Of a DNA stretch of 55,043 nucleotides, positions 16,309 through 26,006 are shown piece by piece; position 1 is the stretch's first letter; every line of letters begins with the position of its first letter. The notes below the pieces were generated by a model. That model ran no database searches. It saw nothing but the letters and a program-made list of their open reading frames with translations, and had not been told where the DNA came from. Source of the DNA: Candidatus Abyssobacteria bacterium SURF_5 (GTDB lineage: Bacteria; Abyssobacteria; SURF-5); the NCBI GenBank assembly GCA_003598085.1, contig QZKU01000098.1, positions 1 to 55,043 of the forward strand, given 5' to 3'. The position numbers and the translations under genes were made by a program.

Positions 16309-18717
16309 TTGTTTTTTGAGGAGGGCTGTTCGAGAGTGTCATCACGAAAAGGGGATTATCTATTCGCGTTCATCGTAATCGGATTCATATCATGTTCGAT
16401 GCTCATGTATGAGCTTCTCTTGATGCGAATTTCGGCGCTCCGTCTGTTTTTCCATTTCGGATTCCTCATCATCAGCAACTGCCTCCTCGGGATCGGCGCC
16501 AGCGGGACATTAATAGCATATTATCAGGACGCTTGGAGGGAGCGCCAGCGTTTTTGGATCAGCTTGTTCTCAATTCTCTATATCATTTCGCTCATATCCA
16601 CGTACGTTTTCCTCTTGAGATTTCACATCCCGAACCAGCTTAACCTGTCGGATTTCTCCGACCTGCTCAGGTTCTCGATCTTTAATCTGGCTGCTATTCC
16701 GCCATTCTTCTTCGCCGGCACGATCATCGGCATGATTATCACCTTCAATGCTGAACGGGTGAATGCGATCTATTTCGCCGATCTGGCGGGAGCGGGGCTG
16801 GGTTGCCTGATTCTCCCGTTCCTCCTGTCGAGATTCGGCGCCGGCGGCAGTTTCGTTTTCCTTTGTTTGCTTGTGGTAATCAGCGCAATAGTCGCCTTCC
16901 CCGCTCGGGGAAAAAGGGCGGCAATCGGGGCGGGTATCTTACTGTTGGCGCTGGGTGCCGCCCTGCTGCCCAGACTCGACAAGCAATTTCCGGTTCCCGG
17001 GAAGGACATATTGGATTTTACCGATAAAATGCGCATGGAGGTGCCCCGTTATCCTGATTACACGAAATGGGGCAGCAACAGCAGGATCGATCTGCTGCCG
17101 GTAAACTACAATCCGCTTCCGTTCTGGTGCGGAAAGGACGGCAGGGGCCGTCTTCCCAATCCACCTGACACCAAGATCATCACACAGGATGGGAGCGCGG
17201 CCACCTTTATCATGAATTTTTCGGATAATCCTGAGGCCCTTGAGATTATCCGGCGTTCGATGTATTCGACCGTCTTCCAGGTGAAGGAGCGCCCGCGAGT
17301 TTTCATTATCGGCGTGGGCGGGGGAAACGACGTTTGGGCTGCAAAGATCCATGATGCGAGCTACATAAAGGGGATCGAGCTGAACAAACCGACGCTCGAG
17401 ATCCATCAGAAAATTCTGCCGGAGTATACGCGCGTCCTGACCCAGGATCCGAATATTACCCTCGTCTGTTCCGAGGGCCGCAGCGCCTTGATGCGAGAGC
17501 CGAACGAGTACGACGTTATCCAACTGAGCGGGATTGACACGTGGACCGCATTGACTTCCGGTTCGTATGTGATGGCGGAGGACTACCTCTACACGCGCCA
17601 GGCTATCGAGAACATGTATGCGCACCTCGCGGAGAACGGCATTCTGCAGATCATCCGGTTTGCAGGGCCTTCGGAATCGCTGCGCCTGATTTCCAACATT
17701 AACGCCTCGTTCGAGAGAACGGGCGTCATCGGCCTTGATCAATCGATCGCTTGCATAAAAAACAACCACCTGATGTGCACGCTCTTGAAGAAAGGCACTT
17801 TTTCAGACGAAGAGGTCGGGCGGCTGGCTGCATTCGCTGAGGAAAACGGATTTGAGCCGGTTTATCTGCCCCGGCGCGTACTGGGTACGATGGCGGAGAC
17901 ATTTATCCGAACGCCCGATAAAGAGGGCTTCATTGCGAACTGCAAGCCAAACATTTCCCCGACGACCGACGATAGCCCTTATTTCTTCTTCTTTTCGAGA
18001 TGGCCGAATCCATTCAGGTTTGATGATTACCAGTGGAGACCCGACACGCTCTTCTGGGTAAACCCGAACTTCATTCTTTTGCAGCTCCTGCTGAGCTCAT
18101 TGCTGAGCGCGCTGTTCATTCTGGCGCCGCTGTTGGTGTTTGCGCGGAAAGGCATCGAGCGCACGTGGATGAAACAGTTCCTCATCTTTTTTGCGGGGCT
18201 GGGTTTGGGATTTATTGCCGTCGAGATTGTAGCAATGCAGAAACTGGCGCTCTTCCTGGGCCACCCGATTTACTCGATTACGGTGACCCTTTTCTCCATG
18301 CTGATCTTTACCGGACTCGGAAGCCTTCTTTCAGCCAAACTCTTTCAGCCGCCGGATAAAAAAGTGTGGCTGGTCCCTGCGGGACTTGTGGCGCTTCTCG
18401 TTCTTTTCGTCGTCCTGTCTCCACAACTGGTTTCTTCATTGATTCACCTTTCTCTTCCGGCGCGGATTGTTATTACGGCCGGTGTCCTGGCGCCGATTTG
18501 CCTGCTGCTGGGGGTCCCGTTCGCTTATGGGATCCGACTTGTGAACCTCAAGAACCCATCGATCATCCCATGGGCGTGGGCGGTAAATGGCTGCTGTACC
18601 GTCGTTGGCTCCATCCTGACAGTAATCCTGTCCATGAGCTTGGGCTTTAACGCCGTCATTGTTATGGCAGCTTTTATCTATATCGCTGCTTTTACCGCCC
18701 TGGCCACCGTGAGATAA
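16309..18717 (+). CDS. polytopic membrane protein with embedded spermidine-synthase-like domain
   Basis: An 802-aa protein in three parts: about six or seven membrane helices (residues 18-225), a cytoplasmic Rossmann domain (about 290-560) and a second helix bundle (about 590-800). The Rossmann domain has VFIIGVGGGNDVWAA around residue 331 and an acidic residue in GIELNKPTLEI, as in spermidine synthases, but the aminopropyl-transfer gate-keeping Asp motifs are not obvious. Many bacteria encode such membrane-fused spermidine-synthase-like proteins with unknown substrates. I favour TTG at 16309, with AGGAG upstream and a matching promoter; GTG at 16336 is an alternative. True polyamine synthesis is not supported; methyl or aminopropyl transfer to a membrane substrate is a guess. 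Confidence 0.82.
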   Translation: MFFEEGCSRVSSRKGDYLFAFIVIGFISCSMLMYELLLMRISALRLFFHFGFLIISNCLLGIGASGTLIAYYQDAWRERQRFWISLFSILYIISLISTYVFLLRFHIPNQLNLSDFSDLLRFSIFNLAAIPPFFFAGTIIGMIITFNAERVNAIYFADLAGAGLGCLILPFLLSRFGAGGSFVFLCLLVVISAIVAFPARGKRAAIGAGILLLALGAALLPRLDKQFPVPGKDILDFTDKMRMEVPRYPDYTKWGSNSRIDLLPVNYNPLPFWCGKDGRGRLPNPPDTKIITQDGSAATFIMNFSDNPEALEIIRRSMYSTVFQVKERPRVFIIGVGGGNDVWAAKIHDASYIKGIELNKPTLEIHQKILPEYTRVLTQDPNITLVCSEGRSALMREPNEYDVIQLSGIDTWTALTSGSYVMAEDYLYTRQAIENMYAHLAENGILQIIRFAGPSESLRLISNINASFERTGVIGLDQSIACIKNNHLMCTLLKKGTFSDEEVGRLAAFAEENGFEPVYLPRRVLGTMAETFIRTPDKEGFIANCKPNISPTTDDSPYFFFFSRWPNPFRFDDYQWRPDTLFWVNPNFILLQLLLSSLLSALFILAPLLVFARKGIERTWMKQFLIFFAGLGLGFIAVEIVAMQKLALFLGHPIYSITVTLFSMLIFTGLGSLLSAKLFQPPDKKVWLVPAGLVALLVLFVVLSPQLVSSLIHLSLPARIVITAGVLAPICLLLGVPFAYGIRLVNLKNPSIIPWAWAVNGCCTVVGSILTVILSMSLGFNAVIVMAAFIYIAAFTALATVR

Positions 18718-18804
18718 AGGGTTTCGGAGAATTTTGGGCGGCGCACCTCCTTTCCGTCTCCTCTGTGTCTTCTCATCTCTCTCATGATTTGCTGCGAAGG
18801 GATG

Positions 18805-18813
18805 TGCTATAAT
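18805..18813 (+). promoter_or_regulatory. extended -10 element immediately before the GT-C gene
   Basis: TGCTATAAT, an extended -10, ends 7 bases before the ATG at 18821. The expected transcript start coincides with the start codon, and no ribosome-binding sequence is visible, suggesting a leaderless mRNA. No convincing -35 is present. Confidence 0.5.
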
Positions 18814-18820
18814 TTCGCTG

Positions 18821-20833
18821 ATGGATCTGGAAATCACAAAATATGATGCGCTACCTCCGACAGGTCTCATTCAGGTCGAAAATCAAGAAGTATCGCGGGC
18901 TACACAATTTAAAACAACAGCCTCTATCCTGCTGATCATCCTTCTCTCGTTTCTTATTTTTTGGAATAAGATCGGTTCCGGACAGTTTCTCGGGGACGAC
19001 TTTATTTTCCTTGAGAAGGCAGGCAGCTTCACGGTGTCTGCGAAAAATCTTGCATCGTTCGGAATCTTTCACATTTACCACAATACGTTGCTTCTCGCGA
19101 GTGGTTTCCGGCCCGTTCCACTCGTGCTCTGGCTCGCGCTGTACAAGCTGTTCGCGCTGGAATCCGCTTACTACCATTTGAGCATTCTCTTTTTGCATTC
19201 CGCTGCTTCTGTTCTTCTGTATCTCTTGCTTCGGAAGCTGTTCGAGGAAAATGTGGCGATGATCACCGCATGCATATTCGCGGTTTTTACGGGGCACCTG
19301 GAAGCGGTGCAGTGGATCTCGGGATTCTTTGATGTCGCCTGCGCTTTCTTTCTCCTTTCTTCTCTGTTGCTGTTTCTCAGGTTCTTGAGCAGCAAGAAAT
19401 CATCTTTCTACCTTCTCTCCCTTTTTTCGGGAGTTCTCGCGATTCTCTCGAAGGAAACGGCTATCATATTGCCGCTCCTCCTGGCCGCGGTTCTGTTGTG
19501 GACGCGCCCGAGCAAGGATGGGGATCTGCCACTCAAGCCGACAGTGAAGTTGGTTCTTCCTTTCGTGGCGCTTTTTGCCGGATACCTGGTGGCCAGAAGG
19601 ATCTTCCTGTGGGATTACCACACCGCCGGGAATGGCCTTCTTTCTTTTCTCGACCCAAGGAGACTGTTGAATGTCTGGACATTGCTCGAGAATATGACGC
19701 TTCCACACCAGCGAACACCCTTTATTGAGCGAATACTGCCGGTGGTCGTGATCGCGTTCGGCATACTATCCTTTCTGGCGTATAAGAACCGGCGCGAATC
19801 CAGGAATACCATGCTCTTCGCCGCCGCCTGGTTCTTTCTTACGGCCGTCCCCACACTGGGATTCCTCGATCGCCACCTTTACTGGCAGCGCTTCAATTAC
19901 CTGCCCTCGATCGGTTTTTGCCTGCTGATCGCAGAGATGGTGGCGGGGCGCCCGGGAAGAAGCAAGATGCTTCGGTGCGTCTTGCCGGGTCTCATGATCG
20001 GGCTGTACTCCCTCAACACGATCCACCAGAGCGGCGTCTTCTGGAAGCCCGCGTGGGCAACAGCGAGAGATGTGCAGGCAAGTTTTCGGGAGGATGTAGA
20101 CCCCGTCCTCGAGGAGCCGGCCAGGGTATATTTCAAAAACGTGCCGGAACTCGTAACTGGGATCGACGTTTTCTTCACCGGCCTGCCCCAGGCGTGCGCG
20201 ATGGCCAGCCGCTCCGGCAAAAATGAATTTTATCTCGAAAGCCGTATCACTCCGGAAGTGCCCCCGCTCGTAGAGCATGCGGATGAGCTGATGATTGAAG
20301 CCAACGGCGCTTCTTATTACGTCTTCGAGTGGGATCACTTGAAAAAAAGATTCGTTCAAGCTGGCAAGACGCTGAAGGAGCCGCGACTTGAAAAAACCCC
20401 GATCATGTGGGACTTTTCGAAGTACTCGGATTCCTCGCGGTGGGAAGCTGCGCAGGATATTCACCCGCTGTCACCGACCGGAGCAGGTAGCTCGATGTTT
20501 GTGACAACCGGGAAAGACTCATTCTTTAAAAGTCCATTCATAGGCGGCCGATCGTTGAAGTACGTTCAGGTGCAGTTTTCCGCGAGACATGCAGACGGCC
20601 TTCCTCTGAGGGGGCAGGTATTCTGGGTGACGGAAGAGGATCTGCGGTACGACGGCAGAAAATCGGTTGTGTTCGATGTAAAAAACGATGGGATGCCGCA
20701 TACCTATACAGTCCCCCTCTATGTGAATGTCTCTTCATTGAAAGCAGAGATTCAACGGGTTGCCTTGCGTATCAGCGACAGGGCTTCAACAGTAGTGGAA
20801 ATGAGATCGGCGGCGTTTCATTTTTTTGAATAA
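18821..20833 (+). CDS. GT-C-type membrane glycosyltransferase-like protein
   Basis: A 670-aa protein with roughly nine or ten membrane helices between residues 35 and 400, followed by a soluble beta-rich C-terminal domain (about 430-670). The first large outer loop has FLGDDFIFLEK, with the acidic pair that GT-C enzymes use, and a later loop has LSKETAIILPLLL, a Lys-Glu motif seen in O-mannosyltransferase and TMTC-like proteins. This suggests sugar transfer from a polyprenyl-phosphate donor on the outer membrane face. The ATG is 7 bases after a TATAAT box and has no ribosome site. It follows the spermidine-synthase-like membrane protein after a 103-base gap. Donor and acceptor are unknown. 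Confidence 0.7.
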   Translation: MDLEITKYDALPPTGLIQVENQEVSRATQFKTTASILLIILLSFLIFWNKIGSGQFLGDDFIFLEKAGSFTVSAKNLASFGIFHIYHNTLLLASGFRPVPLVLWLALYKLFALESAYYHLSILFLHSAASVLLYLLLRKLFEENVAMITACIFAVFTGHLEAVQWISGFFDVACAFFLLSSLLLFLRFLSSKKSSFYLLSLFSGVLAILSKETAIILPLLLAAVLLWTRPSKDGDLPLKPTVKLVLPFVALFAGYLVARRIFLWDYHTAGNGLLSFLDPRRLLNVWTLLENMTLPHQRTPFIERILPVVVIAFGILSFLAYKNRRESRNTMLFAAAWFFLTAVPTLGFLDRHLYWQRFNYLPSIGFCLLIAEMVAGRPGRSKMLRCVLPGLMIGLYSLNTIHQSGVFWKPAWATARDVQASFREDVDPVLEEPARVYFKNVPELVTGIDVFFTGLPQACAMASRSGKNEFYLESRITPEVPPLVEHADELMIEANGASYYVFEWDHLKKRFVQAGKTLKEPRLEKTPIMWDFSKYSDSSRWEAAQDIHPLSPTGAGSSMFVTTGKDSFFKSPFIGGRSLKYVQVQFSARHADGLPLRGQVFWVTEEDLRYDGRKSVVFDVKNDGMPHTYTVPLYVNVSSLKAEIQRVALRISDRASTVVEMRSAAFHFFE

Positions 20834-20871
20834 GATTTTCTTCCCTTCCTACTATCGCCTCCTTACTTTTG

Positions 20872-20880
20872 TGATATAAT
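20872..20880 (+). promoter_or_regulatory. extended -10 promoter for the FAD reductase gene
   Basis: TGATATAAT, an extended -10, lies about 60 bases before the TTG start at 20942. The -35 region is weak. A similar TGTGATATATT occurs near 38535, so the extended -10 may be a common promoter form here. Confidence 0.45.
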
Positions 20881-20941
20881 TGTTTTACCTTGGCGAATGG
20901 ATAATTCTTTTCGTGCACCTGCAATTTGACAGGGGACGCCA

Positions 20942-22237
20942 TTGCGCTATCTCATCATCGGTACGGGCATAGCCGGTCTTACGGCGGCCGAGACAATCAG
21001 GAAGCTTGACCCTGAAGGAAAGATACTGCTCTTTTCCGCCGAGAACTCTCCCCCCTATGCACGGTATCTTCTCCCCGAACTGCTGGCGCTCGAGAGAGAC
21101 GCCGAGTCGCTGCGGTTGAGGAGGGATGATTTTTATCATAGGAACCAGCTTGAGCTTCACCTCGGCGAAGCGGTCGAGGATGTGGATTGCAGGAGTTCCA
21201 CCCTTTCCACCGGCCGGAGGCGCTACAATTTCGACAGGTTGCTGCTCGCCACAGGCGCGCGGACGGTTCTGCCTCGCTCCCCCCTCTTGAACGCGAGAGG
21301 CGTCTTCATCCTGAGAAATCTGACGGACGCCTTGTTAATAGATGAATTCATTCGCAAGAAAAAGGTGAAGACGGCGGCGGTTATCGGGGCGGGTCTGGTC
21401 GGCCTGAAAATTGCCTCCGCACTCGACCGCAGGGGAATCGATGTCTCTATCGTAGAGAAGGAATCGCGAATCCTTTCGCGCGTTCTGGACGCTGAATCTC
21501 AGACTCCGGTGGCGAGGGTGTGCCGCGAGAACGGGCTCAAGCTTGTTCTGGCGGAACGTTTCAGGGAGTTCATCATCTCTGCCAGGAGCCGGCGCATAAC
21601 TCATCTGGTCACCTATTCCGGATATTCGCTGGCCTGCGAAATGGCGATCTTCTGTCCGGGGATGGCGTCGAATAAAGAAATCGCGAAGGTGGCCGGGCTG
21701 AGAACAGGAAAAGGAATCAAAGTGGACCGATTTCTGCGCACGAGCGCCGAGAATATCTACGGAGCCGGCGATGCAATTGAAACGTTCAATGCCGCTACAG
21801 GAAAAACAGAATTCATGCCGTTGTGGATGAATGCGCTGCAGCAAGGCGGCATCGCCGGGGCGAACATGGCCGGAAGGCGCGTTGCCTATGAGGGCGCCGT
21901 CTGGCACAACACGCTTCAACTGTTCGGCCTGAACCTGGTCAGTCTCGGCCAAAATCATTCGGCAGATCGTGTACGCGGAGTGCGCGTTGTCAGCAGCGTC
22001 AAGAACCGGCGCGGGATCAGATTGTTTTATTCCGGCGACAAACTGATTGGGGCGACCGTGTTCGGGCATCCTGAAATGACTGATCTCTTGAAGAAAATCA
22101 TCCTGCACCGTATCCCGTCATGGCGCCTGCGAGACCACCTGCTCAAAGCGAGACTCAGCCCATCCCTCCTCTTCGACTCTTTCGAGTCCTCCCGACAATC
22201 CGAATCGTGCATCAATCCGGCCGCTCTTGAGGAGTAA
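20942..22237 (+). CDS. NAD(P)/FAD-dependent pyridine nucleotide-disulfide-family oxidoreductase
   Basis: A 431-aa two-dinucleotide-binding flavoprotein. FAD binding is shown by YLIIGTGIAGLTAAETIR at the N-terminus and ENIYGAGDAIE near residue 275. NAD(P)H binding is shown by TAAVIGAGLVGLKIASAL near residue 142. There is no CxxC redox disulfide, so it resembles NADH:rubredoxin/nitrite-reductase-type (Pyr_redox_2) enzymes that pass electrons to a small protein or Fe-S acceptor. The start is TTG, with AGGGGA 6 nt upstream and the conserved N-terminus starting exactly there. The 3' end overlaps the convergent MFS gene by 26 bases. The electron acceptor is unknown. Confidence 0.86.
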   Translation: MRYLIIGTGIAGLTAAETIRKLDPEGKILLFSAENSPPYARYLLPELLALERDAESLRLRRDDFYHRNQLELHLGEAVEDVDCRSSTLSTGRRRYNFDRLLLATGARTVLPRSPLLNARGVFILRNLTDALLIDEFIRKKKVKTAAVIGAGLVGLKIASALDRRGIDVSIVEKESRILSRVLDAESQTPVARVCRENGLKLVLAERFREFIISARSRRITHLVTYSGYSLACEMAIFCPGMASNKEIAKVAGLRTGKGIKVDRFLRTSAENIYGAGDAIETFNAATGKTEFMPLWMNALQQGGIAGANMAGRRVAYEGAVWHNTLQLFGLNLVSLGQNHSADRVRGVRVVSSVKNRRGIRLFYSGDKLIGATVFGHPEMTDLLKKIILHRIPSWRLRDHLLKARLSPSLLFDSFESSRQSESCINPAALEE

Positions 22238-23426
22238 GCAAGGCGGCGCGCGGCGAGGTGAACTGCAGGATGATCAGGCCAACGAACATGGCCAGCGACC
22301 CAATGGGGAAAAGCAGGCGAAAGCCGAAGATGTCAATAAATGTTCCCGCCAGAATCGCCCCCAAAACCATCGGCAGCGAAATACTGAAAATGCTGAAGCC
22401 GACAAATTCCGCTGTTCTTTCAGGGGGAATCAAATCGAGCATATAGGCGTAGCCGACCCCGAGAACGGTGGCAAAGGGCAAGCCCGTCAAGCCGACCAGG
22501 ATAACTGCCTGAGGCAATGTTCTCGAAAATCCGATAAACAATCCGAGAACGCCCCAAAGAGCAATCATTGCAGTCAATAGTTTTTTTCGTCCAACATGGT
22601 CGCCAAGGACTCCCAGCGGATACATGGAAAGGGTCGTCACAACGGTAAGCGCCATGGGGAGAAACATCGAATCGCCTTCAGTTACGCCCAGTTCTTCCAC
22701 CGCAAACAAGGTAATAAAAGTCGAAACCATATAAAAGCCGAGCCACCAGAAGAACTGCGCGCTGTAATACTTCATTGCCTCAGTCTCCTGAATTATACCC
22801 GAAAGATATGAACTTATGCCGGAAGTCTGCTTCTGGGTCGACTCTATAGTAGCCGGCTCCTTTATCAACAGAACCACCGTAAGCATGGCGGTAAAGGTGA
22901 CGATTCCAACCATGCGAAAAACTGCAACTGGATGAACATCCCATAGACGCGAACTGATCGCAAAAAAAATGATCAACCCCACGCTCCCCAATAGATGCAC
23001 GATCCCGCTCGTTGTGCTCCGCTGCTCTACCGGCGTGATATCTGGCAGGAGGGAAAACAGCGGCGTCTCGGCACAGGCTATTACGAGATACAGGATAGCG
23101 GACAGAACAGCCACTGATGCAAATGTTTGCAGATGAGGGATGACAAACAGGCAAAGCAAAACGCCGGAGACACCAAACACCACGAAAGGCTTTCGGCGGC
23201 CAAACCGGGTCCAGGTGCGATCGCTTACGTGGCCGACTATGGGCGGCATAATGCAGCTTGCCAGGCCGGCAAAACCGAGCACCAGTGAAATGGAAAATTT
23301 CGATTCGGAAAAATTCTTCAGAAAAAGCGGCATGGGGCCGCCGTAGAAGGCCCAAAAGAAATTTGAGCCGAACCATCCGGCGCCGAGTATGAACATCGTG
23401 GAGAGCGAAATTTTTTGTGGATTCAT
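22212..23426 (-). CDS. MFS transporter (SLC45/GPH-like)
   Basis: A 404-aa, 12-helix transporter. The loop-2 motif GHVSDRTWTRFGRRKPFVVFG is characteristic of the glycoside/SLC45-like branch, and the matching loop in the C-half is GVLGDHVGRKKLL. The cargo is unknown; sugars or small organic acids are typical. No clear ribosome site is seen before the ATG. It is the last of five minus-strand genes (sulfatase, zincin, aldo/keto reductase, epimerase, MFS) separated by 33-73 bases. Its tail overlaps the convergent FAD reductase gene. Confidence 0.85.
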   Translation of the reverse strand: MNPQKISLSTMFILGAGWFGSNFFWAFYGGPMPLFLKNFSESKFSISLVLGFAGLASCIMPPIVGHVSDRTWTRFGRRKPFVVFGVSGVLLCLFVIPHLQTFASVAVLSAILYLVIACAETPLFSLLPDITPVEQRSTTSGIVHLLGSVGLIIFFAISSRLWDVHPVAVFRMVGIVTFTAMLTVVLLIKEPATIESTQKQTSGISSYLSGIIQETEAMKYYSAQFFWWLGFYMVSTFITLFAVEELGVTEGDSMFLPMALTVVTTLSMYPLGVLGDHVGRKKLLTAMIALWGVLGLFIGFSRTLPQAVILVGLTGLPFATVLGVGYAYMLDLIPPERTAEFVGFSIFSISLPMVLGAILAGTFIDIFGFRLLFPIGSLAMFVGLIILQFTSPRAALLTPQERPD

Positions 23427-23471
23427 GAAATGCGCGGCCGCACCCGGCTGAGAGATCGTCCCCGCGTACTG

Positions 23472-24458
23472 CTACAATTTCCCATTTGCCCTGAACCACG
23501 CGATGGCGCGGCCGATGCTATCGCGAATCGGGGTCTGCGGCATGCCGAGCTCGCGCACAGCCTTTGAACTGTCCCAGAAGGAATATTCACTGCCGACGCG
23601 GACCCATGCGGAAGTCGTCACCGGCGGTTTCTTCGTGACAGCGGACAGGAGTTCATACAGATAACCGGAGCTTACCGCAACCGAGCGGGGAATCCTGATG
23701 GAAGGCGATTTTCCGCCGCCTATTTGAGCGATCAAATCGAAGTATTCTTTTACCGAAACATTGGTATTGCCAAGGACATACTTTTCGCCCGGCTTTCCTT
23801 TCTCCATCGCCAGCACGTGTCCCTTTGCAGTGTCATCGATATCGGAAACATTAATGCCTCCGTCGACATATCCCGGCAGTTTTCCCTTGATAATATTAAT
23901 GATGAGCTGTCCGTTCGGCGTTGGAGCTATGTCGCGCGGGCCGCACGGATTCGTCGGATTCACGATCACGACCGGCAGACCGCGGCGGAAGAAATCAAGC
24001 GCCACCTGCTCGGCCCGATATTTGGAAATGTAGTAATGATCCTTCGTGTGCCAGAGGTTGAACTGGACCGATTCAGTGGCTGGGCGGTCTTTTCCATGTG
24101 CTCCGAGAGCGGCCACCGAGCTGGTGTAGACTACCTTCTTGATCTTCTTTTGCCGGCACGCTTCGAGAACGGTCCGGGTCCCCTGCACGTTTACCCAATA
24201 CATCAGCCGGGGGTCCGGTAGCCAGATGGCGTAAATGGCTGCAAGGTGGAACGCGCGATCGCAGCCGTCAAGGGCCGCAAGCACCGAGTGATAATCAGTG
24301 ATATCACCATGGACGAGTTCTACGTCGAGCCCATCGAGATTGCGCAAATCATCTGTCGGCCTTACGAGCACCTTCACCTTGTTTTTGTTTCCCGACAGCA
24401 GTTCGCGGACAACAGCAGATCCGATATATCCTGAGCCTCCGGCAACCAGATACTTCAT
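23472..24458 (-). CDS. NAD(P)-dependent epimerase/dehydratase (dihydroflavonol-reductase-like SDR)
   Basis: A 328-aa extended short-chain dehydrogenase. The nucleotide motif is VAGGSGYIGSAVVREL at the N-terminus, the catalytic pair is YxxxK in YYISKYRAEQ, the catalytic Ser is in YTSSVAALG, and NPTNPCGPRD is present. This pattern fits the DFR / 3-beta-HSD / hopanoid-associated reductase group rather than true sugar epimerases. GGGGGAAAG precedes the ATG at 24458. It starts 33 bases after the aldo/keto reductase stop codon, implying co-transcription. Substrate unknown. Confidence 0.87.
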   Translation of the reverse strand: MKYLVAGGSGYIGSAVVRELLSGNKNKVKVLVRPTDDLRNLDGLDVELVHGDITDYHSVLAALDGCDRAFHLAAIYAIWLPDPRLMYWVNVQGTRTVLEACRQKKIKKVVYTSSVAALGAHGKDRPATESVQFNLWHTKDHYYISKYRAEQVALDFFRRGLPVVIVNPTNPCGPRDIAPTPNGQLIINIIKGKLPGYVDGGINVSDIDDTAKGHVLAMEKGKPGEKYVLGNTNVSVKEYFDLIAQIGGGKSPSIRIPRSVAVSSGYLYELLSAVTKKPPVTTSAWVRVGSEYSFWDSSKAVRELGMPQTPIRDSIGRAIAWFRANGKL

Positions 24459-24491
24459 ACGCTTTCCCCCAGTTTCATTACGCTTCATTCC

Positions 24492-25517
24492 TCATTCCTG
24501 CCGCTTCACATACTCATGATAGAGCGCCAGATTCTCCTTGAGCAGGTCGGGGATCGGCAAGTCGTAAGGACATTTCTCCACGCATTCCCCGCATTCGACA
24601 CAATTCTCGACGCTTTCCATTGCAGCCTGCGCCATGGCGATGGCGGCGCCCGGCGCCAGTCGCCGATACATGGACTTGAAACTGAATACGCTCGGAATCA
24701 GAACCCCCTTCTCGCAGGGCATGCAGTATTCACAGCGGTGGCAGAACTTGATCCCCACTTCGGCCCGGATTCGCTCGATCTGCTTGTTGTCCTCTTCGTT
24801 TAGGGGTTTCGGGTTTCGATAAAGCTCAATGATCTCGTCAAGTTCCGCTTTCGCCTGGATGCCGGGGATGGGCACCACATTCGGATATTGCTGCAGGAAT
24901 TTGAAACATAAATCCGCCCGCTCGAGCAGGCCGCCGCCGAGCGGTTTCATGCCGATGATCCCCATTTGCATTCCGGCGGCCACCTTGAACAGCTCGTCTG
25001 CTGGGTCGCGTTCGATGAAATTGAACGGGAACTGCAGCGTGTCGAAGTGGCCGCTGCGGCAGGCTTTGATTGCGGTCGAGATATTGTGCGAGCTGAGGCC
25101 GATGTGGCGGATCTTTCCGTCGGCGCGCGCCCCGGTCAGCGCCTCATACGCGCCGCCCGGCGCCATCACGTTCTCAAGTGTTTCATCATTTGCAATATTA
25201 TGAAGTTGGTACAGATCAATACAATCCGTCCGCAGGTTTTCCAGGCTGTATGAGATGTGTTCCGCAGCGGTCTCGGCGTCGCGCGCGAGCGTTTTTGTGG
25301 CCAATACCACGTTCTCTCGAACACCCTCGAGCGCCTCTCCAATTTTCTTCTCGCTGTCGCCATAAACATTCGCGGTATCGAAAAACGTTATCCCGCTCTT
25401 ATAACAATGACGCACTACCTCGACGGCTTCAACCATGTCGAGCCTGATGATCGGGATGCCGCCAAAGCCCAGCGCGGAGACCCTGAGGCCGGTTTTCCCC
25501 AACTGAATCTGTTTCAT
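24492..25517 (-). CDS. aldo/keto reductase with C-terminal 4Fe-4S domain
   Basis: A 341-aa protein. The N-terminal TIM-barrel AKR domain has the complete catalytic tetrad D47, Y52, K75 and H106 (FFDTANVYGDSE, LATKT, YQLHN). After residue 260 comes an Fe-S tail with CHRCEYCMPC and CVECGECVEKCP, giving at least one [4Fe-4S] cluster and Cys for more. Such AKR-ferredoxin fusions are common in anaerobes and probably couple carbonyl reduction to ferredoxin instead of NADPH alone, but this is inferred. It lies in an operon-like run between the zincin gene upstream and the SDR gene downstream. Confidence 0.9.
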   Translation of the reverse strand: MKQIQLGKTGLRVSALGFGGIPIIRLDMVEAVEVVRHCYKSGITFFDTANVYGDSEKKIGEALEGVRENVVLATKTLARDAETAAEHISYSLENLRTDCIDLYQLHNIANDETLENVMAPGGAYEALTGARADGKIRHIGLSSHNISTAIKACRSGHFDTLQFPFNFIERDPADELFKVAAGMQMGIIGMKPLGGGLLERADLCFKFLQQYPNVVPIPGIQAKAELDEIIELYRNPKPLNEEDNKQIERIRAEVGIKFCHRCEYCMPCEKGVLIPSVFSFKSMYRRLAPGAAIAMAQAAMESVENCVECGECVEKCPYDLPIPDLLKENLALYHEYVKRQE

Positions 25518-25590
25518 GAGTTACCCCCAAACCCGTACCGAAATGAACTTTTCAATCTTATCATACTTCGCCGAGTGCGCCAACACCGGG

Positions 25591-25959
25591 CTAATAGCCT
25601 AATTGGCGAAGCCTTCGGTCGGATATGCCGAAATGATGCGCCACTTCGTGCACGACTACTTTCTTTATCTCTTCGCGCAGCTCGCGATCAGATGAGCAAC
25701 TTGATTGAATGGGAGCCTGAAAGAGCACTATCCGGTCGGGAAGCGCGCTGTAAGAGGTGGTCCTTTGTAAAAGGGGGATGCCCTCATAAACCCCCAGGAG
25801 CTCATATCGATTTTGCAGTCCCATCTCATCGAGCAGGTCGCGCGAAGGCCATTCCTCCACGACCACAAAGACATTGGTCATCGCCTCGGCTATCTCGCCG
25901 GGCAGCTCATCGAGGGCTTCGGCCACGATCTCTTCGAACTTTTTGCGGCTGATTTTCAT
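25591..25959 (-). CDS. minimal zincin (PF06262-type metallopeptidase family)
   Basis: A 122-aa protein of the short zinc-metallopeptidase-fold family. The HExxH motif is in VVHEVAHHFGISDRRLRQLGY at the C-terminus, with the downstream Asp of GISDRRL as the third ligand candidate. It starts MKISRKKFEEIVAEALDELP, the usual family N-terminus, which is why I chose ATG 25959 over the longer frame from 26037 that overlaps the sulfatase gene. Members are cytoplasmic, and proteolytic activity is largely undemonstrated. It is 47 bases from the sulfatase stop codon on the same strand. Confidence 0.85.
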   Translation of the reverse strand: MKISRKKFEEIVAEALDELPGEIAEAMTNVFVVVEEWPSRDLLDEMGLQNRYELLGVYEGIPLLQRTTSYSALPDRIVLFQAPIQSSCSSDRELREEIKKVVVHEVAHHFGISDRRLRQLGY

Positions 25960-26006
25960 GCTGATTATGCGACTAACATCTTTCCGATCAAAACGTTGAT
26001 CCACAA

